Assembly (NCBI GenBank): GCA_902796695.1
Contig: CADBQE010000120.1
Span: 1 to 17,398, forward strand
Direction: 5' to 3'
Source of the DNA: an uncultured Lachnospiraceae bacterium
GTDB taxonomy: Bacteria > Bacillota > Clostridia > Lachnospirales > Lachnospiraceae
DNA length: 17,398 bases
Positions 5,561 to 14,036 of this stretch are shown here, piece after piece. Under the pieces are notes generated by a model. It did no database searches and was not told the origin of the DNA. It saw only the letters and a program-made list of their open reading frames with translations. Numbering within the stretch: position 1 is the first letter of the stretch; each line of letters opens with the position of its first letter. The position numbers were made by a program, and so were the translations under genes.

Positions 5561-6580
5561 ATGAAGAAGTTATTGGCATTATCACTGGCACTGGTAGTGC
5601 TTCTGACGGCAACGGCCGGCTGCGGCGGCGGCAGCGCAAGTCCGTCGGCAGCCACGACAGGCGGAGCGGCGGCGGGCACGAAAAAGTTTTCGATCGGCGC
5701 TTCGTCCGTGGGCGGGGGCTTTTACAACGGTGCTTCGGCTATCTCGACCGTCGTAAACTCCAAACTGGAAGGATATGAAGCTACGGTAGAAGTCACGGGA
5801 GCTTCCGCCGCCAATGCCATGCTCACGCAGGCCGGAAACGTAGAAATGGCCATGTGCGCAACCGAAGTCATGTATGAAGCCTACAACGGGATCGCAGACT
5901 TCACGGGAGAAAAAGCCTGCCCCGATATCCGTGCGGTCATGCCGGGCTGGGGCGGCATTTACATGTTCATCACGCTGGCCAGTTCCGGATTCAACAGCAT
6001 TTATGATCTGGCAGGCAAAGCCTGGTCCGGCGGCCCCGTGGGCAGCTCCAACCAGATCCTGACGGACCGTGTGCTGGAAGTCTGCGGAATCAAGGTCGAC
6101 ATGCAGAACCTGCCCAACAGCGACGCCTCCCGAGCTCTGGGGGACGGAACCATCAAGGCGTTCTCCCTGGCGCATCCCGCTTCCGCGGTCAGTGAGCTGG
6201 AAGCCACCAACGAGCTGAAGATCTTCGGAATTCCCGAAGACAAATGGGATGCCTTCAAAGCGGCTTACCCGCAGTATGTATGGCTGACTATTCCGGGCGG
6301 CTACTACAAGTGCCTGCCGGAAGACCAGCTGGGCGTCGGCCTGTACAACATGGTCATCAGCAATTCCAAAGTGGATGAAGAACTGGTTTATCAGGTCGTG
6401 AAATCCTGCTATGAGAACCAGGATCTGATCAAGAGCATCTTTGCGCAGTTCGGCGAAGAGATGGATCTGAAAAACATCGGCTATTCTACGATCCCTTATC
6501 ATGCCGGTGCCGTCCGGTACTTTAAGGAGGCTGGCATTGAGGTCCCCGCGGAACTGATCCCTGCCGAATTTAACAAGTAA
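5561..6580 (+). CDS. TAXI-family TRAP transporter solute-binding lipoprotein
   Basis: This 339-residue protein is the extracytoplasmic receptor of a TRAP system. It has a lipoprotein signal MKKLLALSLALVVLLTATAG with lipid-attachment Cys21, then a short Gly/Ser/Ala linker. The mature domain begins KKFSIGASSVGGGFYNGASA, the TAXI version of the ligand-binding start, with VTGASAANAMLTQAGNVEMAM following as in NMT1/TAXI proteins. AAAGGAGG lies 8 nt before the ATG at 5561; the earlier in-frame ATGs at 5492 and 5516 lack this and would bury the signal peptide. The fused permease gene follows directly, confirming the TRAP assignment. Known TAXI ligands are small organic acids and amino acids; the ligand here is unknown. 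A hairpin after the stop may raise its expression above that of the permease. Confidence 0.92.
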   Translation: MKKLLALSLALVVLLTATAGCGGGSASPSAATTGGAAAGTKKFSIGASSVGGGFYNGASAISTVVNSKLEGYEATVEVTGASAANAMLTQAGNVEMAMCATEVMYEAYNGIADFTGEKACPDIRAVMPGWGGIYMFITLASSGFNSIYDLAGKAWSGGPVGSSNQILTDRVLEVCGIKVDMQNLPNSDASRALGDGTIKAFSLAHPASAVSELEATNELKIFGIPEDKWDAFKAAYPQYVWLTIPGGYYKCLPEDQLGVGLYNMVISNSKVDEELVYQVVKSCYENQDLIKSIFAQFGEEMDLKNIGYSTIPYHAGAVRYFKEAGIEVPAELIPAEFNK

Positions 6581-6606
6581 ACACGCCGGCAGGAGAGTCG
6601 GATAAC

Positions 6607-6638
6607 AGGGTATGTGAAAAAAACGCATACCCTTTCTT
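6607..6638 (+). terminator. Hairpin between receptor and permease genes (attenuator or 3' stabiliser)
   Basis: AGGGTATGTG (6607-6616) pairs with CGCATACCCT (6624-6633) through 10 bp including one G.T, around an A7 loop. TTCTT follows. It lies between two genes of one transport system, where partial termination or protection from decay is often used to make more receptor than permease. Confidence 0.55.
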
Positions 6639-6658
6639 AAAGAATGCGAGGAATCAAA

Positions 6659-8572
6659 ATGACAGGCGAAACTGCTAAAAAAATCAGCAATAAAATCATA
6701 GCGGTCATCGGGGTGTTTTTCAGCCTGTATACAATTATCGTTCTGAATTTCTACCCCAGACCGGCCATGGCTTTCCGGAGCACCCATCTGCTGATGATCC
6801 TGCTGCTGGTGTTTCTGATCAACCCGGTCTTCAAAAAAGCGAAGACGGAGGCGGAGACGCTGAGCAAAGGAAAAATCATCCTGAACAACTGTATCAATAT
6901 CCTGCTGATCGCGGCTTCCGCTGCCAGTATGATCTATTCATATTTCAATCTGGAGGATATTTACTACAAGAGCGGGATCTTTACGTCCACGCTGGACATC
7001 GTGATGGGCTTCCTGGCGATTTTCTGCGTCCTGGAAGCGACCAGACGGACCAACGGACTGGCCCTGCCGATCATCGGTGTGGTCTTCATTCTGTACGCTT
7101 TCTTCGGGCAGCATATTCCCGGGATGCTGGGGCATCAGGGATATGACGTCAAGCGGATCATCACCACACTGTATACCTATGACGGCCTGTTCGGAACGGC
7201 GCTGGATACGGCAGCCACCTTCGTGGTGATGTTTATTATTTTCGCGGCGTTCCTGGAGAAAACAGGTGCCGCCTCCGCTTTCTTTGATCTGTCGTCTTCC
7301 GTGGCCGGTGCTGCCCGCGGCGGTCCCGCGAAGGTGGCGGTCATTGCCTGCGCCTTGTTCGGGACTATATCCGGCAGCGCGGTGGCGGCGGTGGCGGCCT
7401 GCGGAGCCATCATCATTCCGCTGATGCTCAAGATGAATTACGACAAAACGCTGGCGGCCGCTTCCGTTTCCGCCGCCTCCATCGGAGGCCAGATCATGCC
7501 GCCGGTCATGGCGGCCGGCGCCTTCCTGATGGCCGAATATCTGGGCATGAAATATTCCGAGGTCGCACTGGCGGCGGTGATCCCCGCCCTGATGTACTTT
7601 TTCACGATCTGGATCTCCATCGATGCCATCGCGGCCAAGAACGGGCTGAACGGGCTCAACAAGGATGAACTGCCGCAGTTAAAAGAAGTCCTGAAGAAGG
7701 ACTGGCTGCTGTTTGCCCCGCTGGTGCTCCTCATCATCCTGCTGGTGCTGGTGGGCTACTCGGCCATCAAATCCGCCTTCTTCTCCATGATCGCCTGCAT
7801 CGTGGTCTGCATGTTCAAAAAAGAAACACGGATGAGCGTCAAGAGCATCTTTGAGACGCTGATCGCCTCCGCCAGAGGCGCGGCCTCCACGGCTATTGCG
7901 TGCGCCTGCGCCGGCATCGTGATTGGCTGCATCGGCCTGACGGGACTGGGGCTGAAGCTCTCCAGCGTGATCATCAGCTTCTCGCAGGGCAATATTCTGC
8001 CGGCGCTGATCCTGAGCATGCTGACGGCGATCCTGTTCGGCATGGGCCTTCCCACGACCGTGTCGTATATCCTGTGCGCCAATGTGCTGGCACCGGTTCT
8101 GACGACCATGGGGATCGCCCCGCTGGCGGCTCACATGTTTATCTTCTACTTTGCCTGCCTGTCCGGCATTACTCCGCCGGTGGCACTGGCGGCCTATACG
8201 GGGGCCGGCATCGCCGGATCGAAAGCGATACCGACGGCAGCCAAGGGCTGCGGGCTTGCCATCGTATCCTTCTTCGTCCCGTATATGTTTGTTTACAATA
8301 ACGCGTTCCTGATGCAGGGAAGCATCCTGGAGATCCTGTGGGCGCTGGCCTGCGGCATCATCATGTGCTTTGCCATGACCGCAACGGTGCAGGGATATAT
8401 GCTGAGAAGCCTGAATGTGCCGGAAAGACTGGTGTTCCTGGCCTGCTCGGTTTTCATGTTCCTGCAGAATAAGATCTTCGACGTGATCGGGATCGCCATT
8501 TTCGCAGCCATGATCGTTTTCCTGAAGATGTACAAAAAGAACAACAGACCGCTGGCGGCTGCGGATCAATAA
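6659..8572 (+). CDS. TAXI-type TRAP transporter fused permease (DctQ-DctM fusion)
   Basis: This 637-residue polytopic membrane protein has N-terminal helices (about residues 12-150) corresponding to the small DctQ subunit, followed by the large DctM transport domain. Family hallmarks include GTISGSAVAAVAACGAIIIP, ASIGGQIMPPVMAAGAFLMA, GMGLPTTVSYILCANVLAP and FACLSGITPPVALAAYTGAG. It would drive Na+- or H+-coupled uptake of the ligand delivered by the upstream lipoprotein. Start ATG 6659 follows GCGAGGA with 6-nt spacing; the in-frame ATG at 6644 adds five residues and lacks a good site. It ends 18 nt before the hydantoinase A gene. Fusion length (600-700) is normal for TAXI systems. Confidence 0.93.
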   Translation: MTGETAKKISNKIIAVIGVFFSLYTIIVLNFYPRPAMAFRSTHLLMILLLVFLINPVFKKAKTEAETLSKGKIILNNCINILLIAASAASMIYSYFNLEDIYYKSGIFTSTLDIVMGFLAIFCVLEATRRTNGLALPIIGVVFILYAFFGQHIPGMLGHQGYDVKRIITTLYTYDGLFGTALDTAATFVVMFIIFAAFLEKTGAASAFFDLSSSVAGAARGGPAKVAVIACALFGTISGSAVAAVAACGAIIIPLMLKMNYDKTLAAASVSAASIGGQIMPPVMAAGAFLMAEYLGMKYSEVALAAVIPALMYFFTIWISIDAIAAKNGLNGLNKDELPQLKEVLKKDWLLFAPLVLLIILLVLVGYSAIKSAFFSMIACIVVCMFKKETRMSVKSIFETLIASARGAASTAIACACAGIVIGCIGLTGLGLKLSSVIISFSQGNILPALILSMLTAILFGMGLPTTVSYILCANVLAPVLTTMGIAPLAAHMFIFYFACLSGITPPVALAAYTGAGIAGSKAIPTAAKGCGLAIVSFFVPYMFVYNNAFLMQGSILEILWALACGIIMCFAMTATVQGYMLRSLNVPERLVFLACSVFMFLQNKIFDVIGIAIFAAMIVFLKMYKKNNRPLAAADQ

Positions 8573-8590
8573 AAAGTGAGGTGAGAAAGG

Positions 8591-10648
8591 ATGAGCTACA
8601 AAATTGGTGTTGACGTAGGAGGCACTTTTACCGATGTATGCATGTTTGATCAGGATACGGGAGAGGTCTTTGTGTACAAGCTCCCCTCTACGCCGGCGGA
8701 TCCTTCGGAAGCGATAGGGAAAGGCGTCAGGGACATCCTGGATCTGTATGACGTATCCCCGGCCGCGGTCTCCGCGATGGTGCACGGGACGACCGTTGCC
8801 ACGAATGCCACGCTGGAGCGCAAAGGGGCCAAAACGGCCATCATTACGACAAAGGGCTTCCGGGATCTGATCGAACTGGCCCGGCAGACGCGCGCGTCCC
8901 TGTATGACGTGCAGGTAGAGAAGCCGGTGCCGATCATTTACCGGAATATGCGCCGGGAAGTGGATGAACGGATCATGGCGGACGGAAGCATCTTCCGGGA
9001 ACTGGATACGGCGGAAGTAGAAAAACTGGTGGATGAACTGAAAGCAGAGAATGTGGAAGCCTACGCCGTCTGCCTGCTGCATTCCTATATCAACCCGGTC
9101 CATGAGAAAAAAATCAAGGAGATCATTCTGGCGAAAGACCCCGGCGCGTATGTTTCCATCTCCAGCGAAGTGCTGCCGGAGATCCGGGAATATGAACGCA
9201 TGACCACCACCGCGCTGAACAGCTATATCGGCCCGAAGGTCGGCATCTATGCCCGGCTCTTCAAACAGCGGGTCAAGGATATGGGGATGGAGCTCACGCC
9301 CTATATCAACCAGTCGAACGGCGGTCTGATGAGTATTGAAACAACATTTGACAACCCGATCCGCACGGCCCTGTCCGGCCCGGCGGCCGGCGTTTCCGGT
9401 GCCAACTATATCGCAAAACTGATCGGGATCAAAAATTTGATCACCTTTGATATGGGCGGCACCAGCACGGACGTTTCCCTGATTGAAAACAATACGCCGC
9501 GCCTGACCACGGCCAAGGCCATCGCCGAGTTCCCGGTCAAGGTCCCCATGACGGACGTGACGGCCGTGGGCGCGGGCGGCGGCTCGATCGCCTGGATCGA
9601 CAACGGCGGCATGATGAAGGTCGGCCCGGAAAGCGCGGGCGCCGTGCCCGGCCCGGTCTCCTATATGCGGGGCGGCACACTTCCCACGGTCACGGATGCC
9701 AACGTGGTGCTCCACCGGCTGAACCCCGAAGTGATTCTGGGCGGCCGCATGAAGATCGATGAGGAAGGCGCCCGGAAAGCCATTGAGGAAAAACTGGCGA
9801 AGCCGCTGGGAATGAGTGTGCTGGACGCGGCGCGGGGAATCGTGACGGTGGTGAACTCGAACATGGCGCGGGCGATCCGCGTGGTCTCCGTGGAACGCGG
9901 CTACGATCCCCGGGAATTTGTTCTGATGGCCTTCGGCGGAGCAGGCGCGCTCCACGCGGTCAATGTGGCCAAGGACATGGGCGTGCACAAGGTCCTGATC
10001 CCCAGCAACCCCGGCATTCTGTGCGCAGTGGGACTGCTGGTGTCCGACATCCGCTCCGACTACGTGAAGACGAGCATCTCCAATTTCGTGTCGGAAAACA
10101 TTGACCGCATGAATGCAAACTTCAAGGAACTGACGGACAAGGGCGACGCCTGGCTGAACGAGGAGAAGATCCCGGCAGACCGCAAGGTGATCATCCGTCA
10201 TGCGGATATGCGCTACTACGGCCAGAACTTTGAGCTGAGCGTGAATATCCCCTACGAAACGATCACGGAAGATAACCTGGAAGAGATCGCGAAGCTGTTC
10301 CATCAGGCGCATAAGCGGGAATACGGCTACTGCAATGAAGGCGCGCTGGTCCAGATCGTGAACTACCGCGCGACGGCCATCGGCCGCGTGCAGACGATCG
10401 AACTGGTGGAGCATCAGCGGGAAGGCGAGGATCCCTCCGCTGCGGTCAAGGGAAAGAGAGACGTTTACTTTGAAGAAGTGAAGGGATTTACGCCTACGGA
10501 AATCTATGACCGGGATCTGCTGAAGGCCGGGAACGTGGTGACGGGGCCGGCGATCATTGAGGAGATGTCTTCCACGATCGTGGTGCCTCCGGGACATACC
10601 GCTGTTGTCGACAATTATCTGAATCTGATGATCAGCTACGAAGACTGA
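8591..10648 (+). CDS. hyuA: Hydantoinase/oxoprolinase family protein, subunit A
   Basis: This 685-residue cytoplasmic protein is of the ATP-dependent N-methylhydantoinase A / 5-oxoprolinase family. The ASKHA-type nucleotide-binding elements are clear: GVDVGGTFTD (residues 6-15), VHGTTVATNATLERKGA, TTKGFRDLIELARQTR, and DMGGTSTDVSL from residue 287, followed by VGAGGGSIAWID and GPESAGAVPGP. FGGAGALHA and PSNPGILCAVGLLVSD are the usual later motifs. Length fits a free-standing A subunit of about 680-720. Such enzymes phosphorylate and open cyclic amides (hydantoins, 5-oxoproline) together with a B subunit, encoded next. Acetone carboxylase and caprolactamase are relatives, so the substrate is uncertain. 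GAGGTGAG precedes the ATG closely. Confidence 0.92.
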   Translation: MSYKIGVDVGGTFTDVCMFDQDTGEVFVYKLPSTPADPSEAIGKGVRDILDLYDVSPAAVSAMVHGTTVATNATLERKGAKTAIITTKGFRDLIELARQTRASLYDVQVEKPVPIIYRNMRREVDERIMADGSIFRELDTAEVEKLVDELKAENVEAYAVCLLHSYINPVHEKKIKEIILAKDPGAYVSISSEVLPEIREYERMTTTALNSYIGPKVGIYARLFKQRVKDMGMELTPYINQSNGGLMSIETTFDNPIRTALSGPAAGVSGANYIAKLIGIKNLITFDMGGTSTDVSLIENNTPRLTTAKAIAEFPVKVPMTDVTAVGAGGGSIAWIDNGGMMKVGPESAGAVPGPVSYMRGGTLPTVTDANVVLHRLNPEVILGGRMKIDEEGARKAIEEKLAKPLGMSVLDAARGIVTVVNSNMARAIRVVSVERGYDPREFVLMAFGGAGALHAVNVAKDMGVHKVLIPSNPGILCAVGLLVSDIRSDYVKTSISNFVSENIDRMNANFKELTDKGDAWLNEEKIPADRKVIIRHADMRYYGQNFELSVNIPYETITEDNLEEIAKLFHQAHKREYGYCNEGALVQIVNYRATAIGRVQTIELVEHQREGEDPSAAVKGKRDVYFEEVKGFTPTEIYDRDLLKAGNVVTGPAIIEEMSSTIVVPPGHTAVVDNYLNLMISYED

Positions 10649-10668
10649 GAGAAAGGGGGATCATACAC

Positions 10669-12417
10669 ATGTATAACCGGATAAAGGTCGATCCGATCAC
10701 GGTCGAAGTGTTGAGCAATGCGTTTATGTCCATTGCGGAGGAAATGGGCGGAATCCTGGTCCGGACAGCCTATTCCACGAATATCAAGGAGAGGAAAGAC
10801 TGCTCCTGCGCCATTTTCAACGCCAAGGGCGAGACCATTGCCCAGGCGGAGCATATTCCGGTGCATCTGGGCTCCATGCTGGGGATCGTGAAGGAAATCA
10901 CGAAAAAGTACGACATTTCCGAGATCCGTCCCGGGGACATGTTTGTCGCCAACGATCCGTACAACGGCGGCGGCACCCACCTGCCGGATATCACGCTGGC
11001 GGCGCCGATCTTCCACGACGGGGAGATCGTGGCCTACGTGGCGAATATCGCGCATCACAGCGACGTGGGCGGCCGGGTGCCGGGCAGCATGTCCGGCGAC
11101 AGCACCAGTATTTTCCAGGAAGGACTGCGGATCCCGCCTACGTACATCATGCGGGAAGGGAAGCTGATCGGGGATATCATGGATATCATCAAGCTGAACT
11201 GCCGCACTGCCTTTGAAAGAACCGGCGATATCATGGCGCAGGTGGCGGCGAACACCATCGGCGCGGAGCGTACGGTGGATATTATCAATAAATACGGCCG
11301 GGACGTCGTGCTTTCCGGCATGGAAGAACTGCTGGACTACGGGGAGCGGAAGATGCGGGCCGGGATCCGTGCCATCCCGAACGGCCTCTATGAATTTGAA
11401 GACTATATGGACGACGACGGGATCGATATCGGCAGGCACGTGCCGATCCATCTGAAACTGACAGTCCGGGACGACAGCGTTTACCTGGACTTTACGGGAA
11501 CGGCCCCGCAGGTCAAGGGCGCGGTGAACGTGGTGGAGAATGCGCTGAAAGCAACGGTGTTCTATTCCATGAAGGCAATCGTGGACCCGCACCTGCCTCC
11601 GAACGGCGGCTTTTACCGGGCGATCGAGGTCTATGCCCCGGCCGGCACGCTGGTCAATCCGAAGGTGCCCGGCGCCTGCGGCGCGCGGACGGATGCCTGC
11701 CAGCGCGTGGCCGACGTAGTGTTCGGCGCCATGGCGCAGATCGTTCCCAGACAGGTCATGGCCGGCTGCAACAGCGCCGTGACGACAGTCGTGTTTTCCG
11801 GCAATGACGTAAAGAATGACCGGTTCTTCGTTTATCCGGAATCCCTGGGGGGCGGATTCGGCGCCCGCTACAACAAAGATGGACTGGACGGCGTCCACGT
11901 ACACATCACCAACTCCTCCAACCTGCCGATCGAATGCATGGAAGCGGAATATCCCATCATGGTGGACCGCTATGAGATCCGCAACGATTCCGGCGGCGCC
12001 GGTGAGTTCCGGGGCGGCCTGGGGTATCGGCGGGATTACCGGATCCTGCAGGATACCGTGTTCGGATCCCACGGCGACCGCCAGAAAGTGGCTCCGTGGG
12101 GCCTGGAGGGCGGCAAAGACGGCGCCACGGGCCGGTTCGTGATCAATCCGGATACGCCCGCGGAACGGGTGCTGCCTTCGGCCAAATCCTCGGAGATCCA
12201 GCTGAAGGAAGGCGATATCATGAGCGCGCAGACGCCGGGGTCCGGCGGTTACGGCGATCCGTTCCGACGCCGCATCGAGGCCGTTCTGGATGACGTGATC
12301 AATGAAAAAGTCAGCGTGGAGAATGCCCGGAAACTGTACGGCGTCGTGGTAGACAAAGCGCGGCGGACCGTGGACGAGGAGGCAACGAAAGCGCTCCGGG
12401 AAAAGGCCGGACCGTAA
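10669..12417 (+). CDS. hyuB: Hydantoinase B/oxoprolinase family protein, subunit B
   Basis: This 582-residue partner of the A subunit shows the hydantoinase_B family (PF02538) start DPITVEVLSNAFMSIAEEMG, then RTAYSTNIKERKDCSCAIF, NDPYNGGGTHLPD (95-107), HHSDVGGRVPGSMSG (129-143), DFTGTAPQVKGAVN, and the C-terminal GAGEFRGGLGYRRDY and TPGSGGYGDP. His and Asp residues in the N-terminal motifs are the expected metal/active-site ligands and are all present. AAAGGGGG lies 9 nt before the ATG. It starts 20 nt after hyuA, and the next gene's ribosome binding site overlaps its stop, so these genes form one transcript. The complex should hydrolyse an ATP-activated cyclic amide; which one is not shown. 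Confidence 0.92.
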   Translation: MYNRIKVDPITVEVLSNAFMSIAEEMGGILVRTAYSTNIKERKDCSCAIFNAKGETIAQAEHIPVHLGSMLGIVKEITKKYDISEIRPGDMFVANDPYNGGGTHLPDITLAAPIFHDGEIVAYVANIAHHSDVGGRVPGSMSGDSTSIFQEGLRIPPTYIMREGKLIGDIMDIIKLNCRTAFERTGDIMAQVAANTIGAERTVDIINKYGRDVVLSGMEELLDYGERKMRAGIRAIPNGLYEFEDYMDDDGIDIGRHVPIHLKLTVRDDSVYLDFTGTAPQVKGAVNVVENALKATVFYSMKAIVDPHLPPNGGFYRAIEVYAPAGTLVNPKVPGACGARTDACQRVADVVFGAMAQIVPRQVMAGCNSAVTTVVFSGNDVKNDRFFVYPESLGGGFGARYNKDGLDGVHVHITNSSNLPIECMEAEYPIMVDRYEIRNDSGGAGEFRGGLGYRRDYRILQDTVFGSHGDRQKVAPWGLEGGKDGATGRFVINPDTPAERVLPSAKSSEIQLKEGDIMSAQTPGSGGYGDPFRRRIEAVLDDVINEKVSVENARKLYGVVVDKARRTVDEEATKALREKAGP

Positions 12418-12429
12418 AAGGAGGCGGCG

Positions 12430-12887
12430 ATGAAGCACGAAACGATTGCCGTGATAGGCGCCGGAAACGGCGGCTGCGCCATTGCGGGCTGATCGACGCG
12501 GAACGGCTGGCGGTGGCGAAGGCCTACGGGACACCGGTGCTCAGCGCGGAAGAGTGGCTCAGACAATCTTACGATACTAACGGAGCGGATCTGTATGAAC
12601 TGATCCAGAACAATGAAGCGTACGCGGAGATCCGGGGGCCGCACAGCCTGGACGCCCGCTACATAACGGAGGATGTGCCGATGAGTCTGGTTCCCATCTC
12701 GGAGCTGGGACATCTCGCGGGCGTACCGGTCCCGAACATGGATGCGGTGATTCAGCTGGCATCCGCCCTTTTCCGACGGGATTTCCGCCGCGAAGGCCGC
12801 AGTGCCGAAAGGCTGGGGATCGACAGCATGACCCGGGAGGAGATCGTGCGGTTCTTCGAAACCGGGGAACGGGGGAGCGGCATCTGA
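12430..12887 (+). pseudogene. NAD/NADP octopine/nopaline dehydrogenase, internally deleted and frameshifted
   Basis: AAAAGGAGG and ATG 12430 begin a good frame, MKHETIAVIGAGNGGCAIAG, the Rossmann start of opine dehydrogenases, which stops at TGA 12490-12492. In another frame from about 12489 the C-terminal part continues: LIDAERLAVAKAYGTPVLS, GPHSLDARYITEDVPMSLVP, ELGHLAGVPVPNMDAVIQLA and RRDFRREGRSAERLGID, ending at 12887 (PF02317 C-terminus). Together about 150 residues survive of a family usually near 360, so roughly 200 residues are gone, including most of the NAD-binding domain and the catalytic His segment. The joint lies at about 12487-12491. Neighbouring genes are intact, so the loss looks recent. 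A sequencing or assembly deletion is the alternative. Confidence 0.85.
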
Positions 12888-12923
12888 GCCTCCGGAAGCA
12901 AAAATATTTGAAAGGACAAGACA

Positions 12924-13943
12924 ATGAATGTCGAAATTTTATATCTGAATGACGAAGATATGGAAAAACTCGGCGCCACGGATATGAACGCGGTGATCCA
13001 TGATGTGAAGCGGGCTTATGTTCTGACGGAAGAGGGAGACGTGCTGCTGCCCGGCAAGCTGGCGATGCGCTGGGGCAAGACCCCGGAGGATGAGAATGTG
13101 TACGGCCGGATCAATGCCATGCCCGGGATGATCGGGGGCGAGTATCAGATGGCCGGCATCAAATGGATCGGCAGCGGGCCCATGAACTACAAAAAGGGAC
13201 TGCCTCGCGCAAGCGTGACCATGATCCTCAACGACTGTGACACCAAGCTTCCGGTCTGCATTGCGGACGGGACGGCCGTTTCCGCCAAGCGCACCGGTGC
13301 CTCCGGCGGCGTTGCCATGGAGCTGCTGAGCCGGGAAGATGCCTCCGTACTGACGGTCTGCGGAGCCGGTGCGCAGGGACGCACGCAGCTGGAGGCGGCG
13401 ATGATCGTGCGCCCGTCCCTGGAAAAGGTCTATGTCTACGATATCCGCCCGGAAAGCGCCGAAAAATTTGCGGAGGAAGGCCGGGTCAAATATTCGGACG
13501 TGGAGTTCGTTCCGGTGTCGGATCCGGAGGCCGCCGTCCGCGAGAGCGATATCACGGTATGCGTGACGCTGGCCAATGAGCCGTTTATCCATTCTGGCTG
13601 GCTGAAGAAAGGCAGCCTGCTGATGAATATGGCAGATTACGAGGTCACGAAGGACTGCGTCCGCAAGGCGTCGAAAATCGTCGTGGACAACTGGGAAACG
13701 ATCAAGCACCGCCTGATCTCCACCGTAGCCATCATGGCCCACGAGGGAGAAATCAGCGTCGCGGACATTCACGCACAGCTGGGCGAAATCCTTCTGGGAA
13801 CCAAAACGGGCCGGGAAAACGATGAGGAGATCATCTACTTCAACGCGGTAGGAACCGGGATCCTGGACCTGGCGGTCACCACACGCTGCTATAAAAAAGC
13901 ACTGCAGGAAGGCATCGGGACCAGACTGACTTACTGGCACTGA
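12924..13943 (+). CDS. Ornithine cyclodeaminase/mu-crystallin family protein
   Basis: This 339-residue NAD(P)-binding enzyme (PF02423) has an N-terminal substrate domain with K80 in GIKWIGS, R123 in AKRTGASGGVA and ILNDCDTKLPVCIADGT. The Rossmann motif GAGAQG is at 147-152, and VTLANEPFIHSGWLKKGSLL follows. GAAAGGA lies 7 nt before the ATG. Family reactions include ornithine to proline plus ammonia, reduction of cyclic imines, and amino-acid/opine-like dehydrogenation; sequence alone does not choose. As the last gene of the operon, after the broken opine dehydrogenase, it probably handles the amino-acid product of the Hyu step. A REP inverted pair follows 22 nt after the stop. Confidence 0.88.
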   Translation: MNVEILYLNDEDMEKLGATDMNAVIHDVKRAYVLTEEGDVLLPGKLAMRWGKTPEDENVYGRINAMPGMIGGEYQMAGIKWIGSGPMNYKKGLPRASVTMILNDCDTKLPVCIADGTAVSAKRTGASGGVAMELLSREDASVLTVCGAGAQGRTQLEAAMIVRPSLEKVYVYDIRPESAEKFAEEGRVKYSDVEFVPVSDPEAAVRESDITVCVTLANEPFIHSGWLKKGSLLMNMADYEVTKDCVRKASKIVVDNWETIKHRLISTVAIMAHEGEISVADIHAQLGEILLGTKTGRENDEEIIYFNAVGTGILDLAVTTRCYKKALQEGIGTRLTYWH

Positions 13944-13965
13944 TCAGCCGCGTTTCCCTTGGACG

Positions 13966-14012
13966 TGACAGGGGGACGGTTCTTTTCTGACAAAGGAACC
14001 GTCCCCCTGTCA
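13966..14012. repeat. Inverted REP-like pair (R9a truncated, R9b complete) forming a long hairpin
   Basis: A 17-nt truncated copy (13966-13982, G-rich on +) faces a complete copy (13988-14012, G-rich on -). They form a perfect 17-bp stem, TGACAGGGGGACGGTTC with GAACCGTCCCCCTGTCA (13996-14012), and a 13-nt loop. It lies between convergent genes ending at 13943 (+) and 14037 (-), 22 and 24 nt from the respective stops, and is probably a shared transcript end. Confidence 0.85.
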
Positions 14013-14036
14013 GACTGCCAGCGGGCCGGGATGCTG

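Noticed and set aside
5582..6787. 401-codon open frame antisense to the TAXI receptor
   Set aside because: It overlaps the lipoprotein gene fully, has no ribosome binding site, and spans the hairpin and the next gene start.
7679..10597. 972-codon open frame antisense to the permease and hyuA genes
   Set aside because: It is a G+C-rich shadow frame; low-complexity His/Arg/Asp-rich content, and the + strand genes are unmistakable family members.
10636..12534. 632-codon open frame antisense to hyuB
   Set aside because: It is a codon-bias shadow of hyuB with no recognisable domain.
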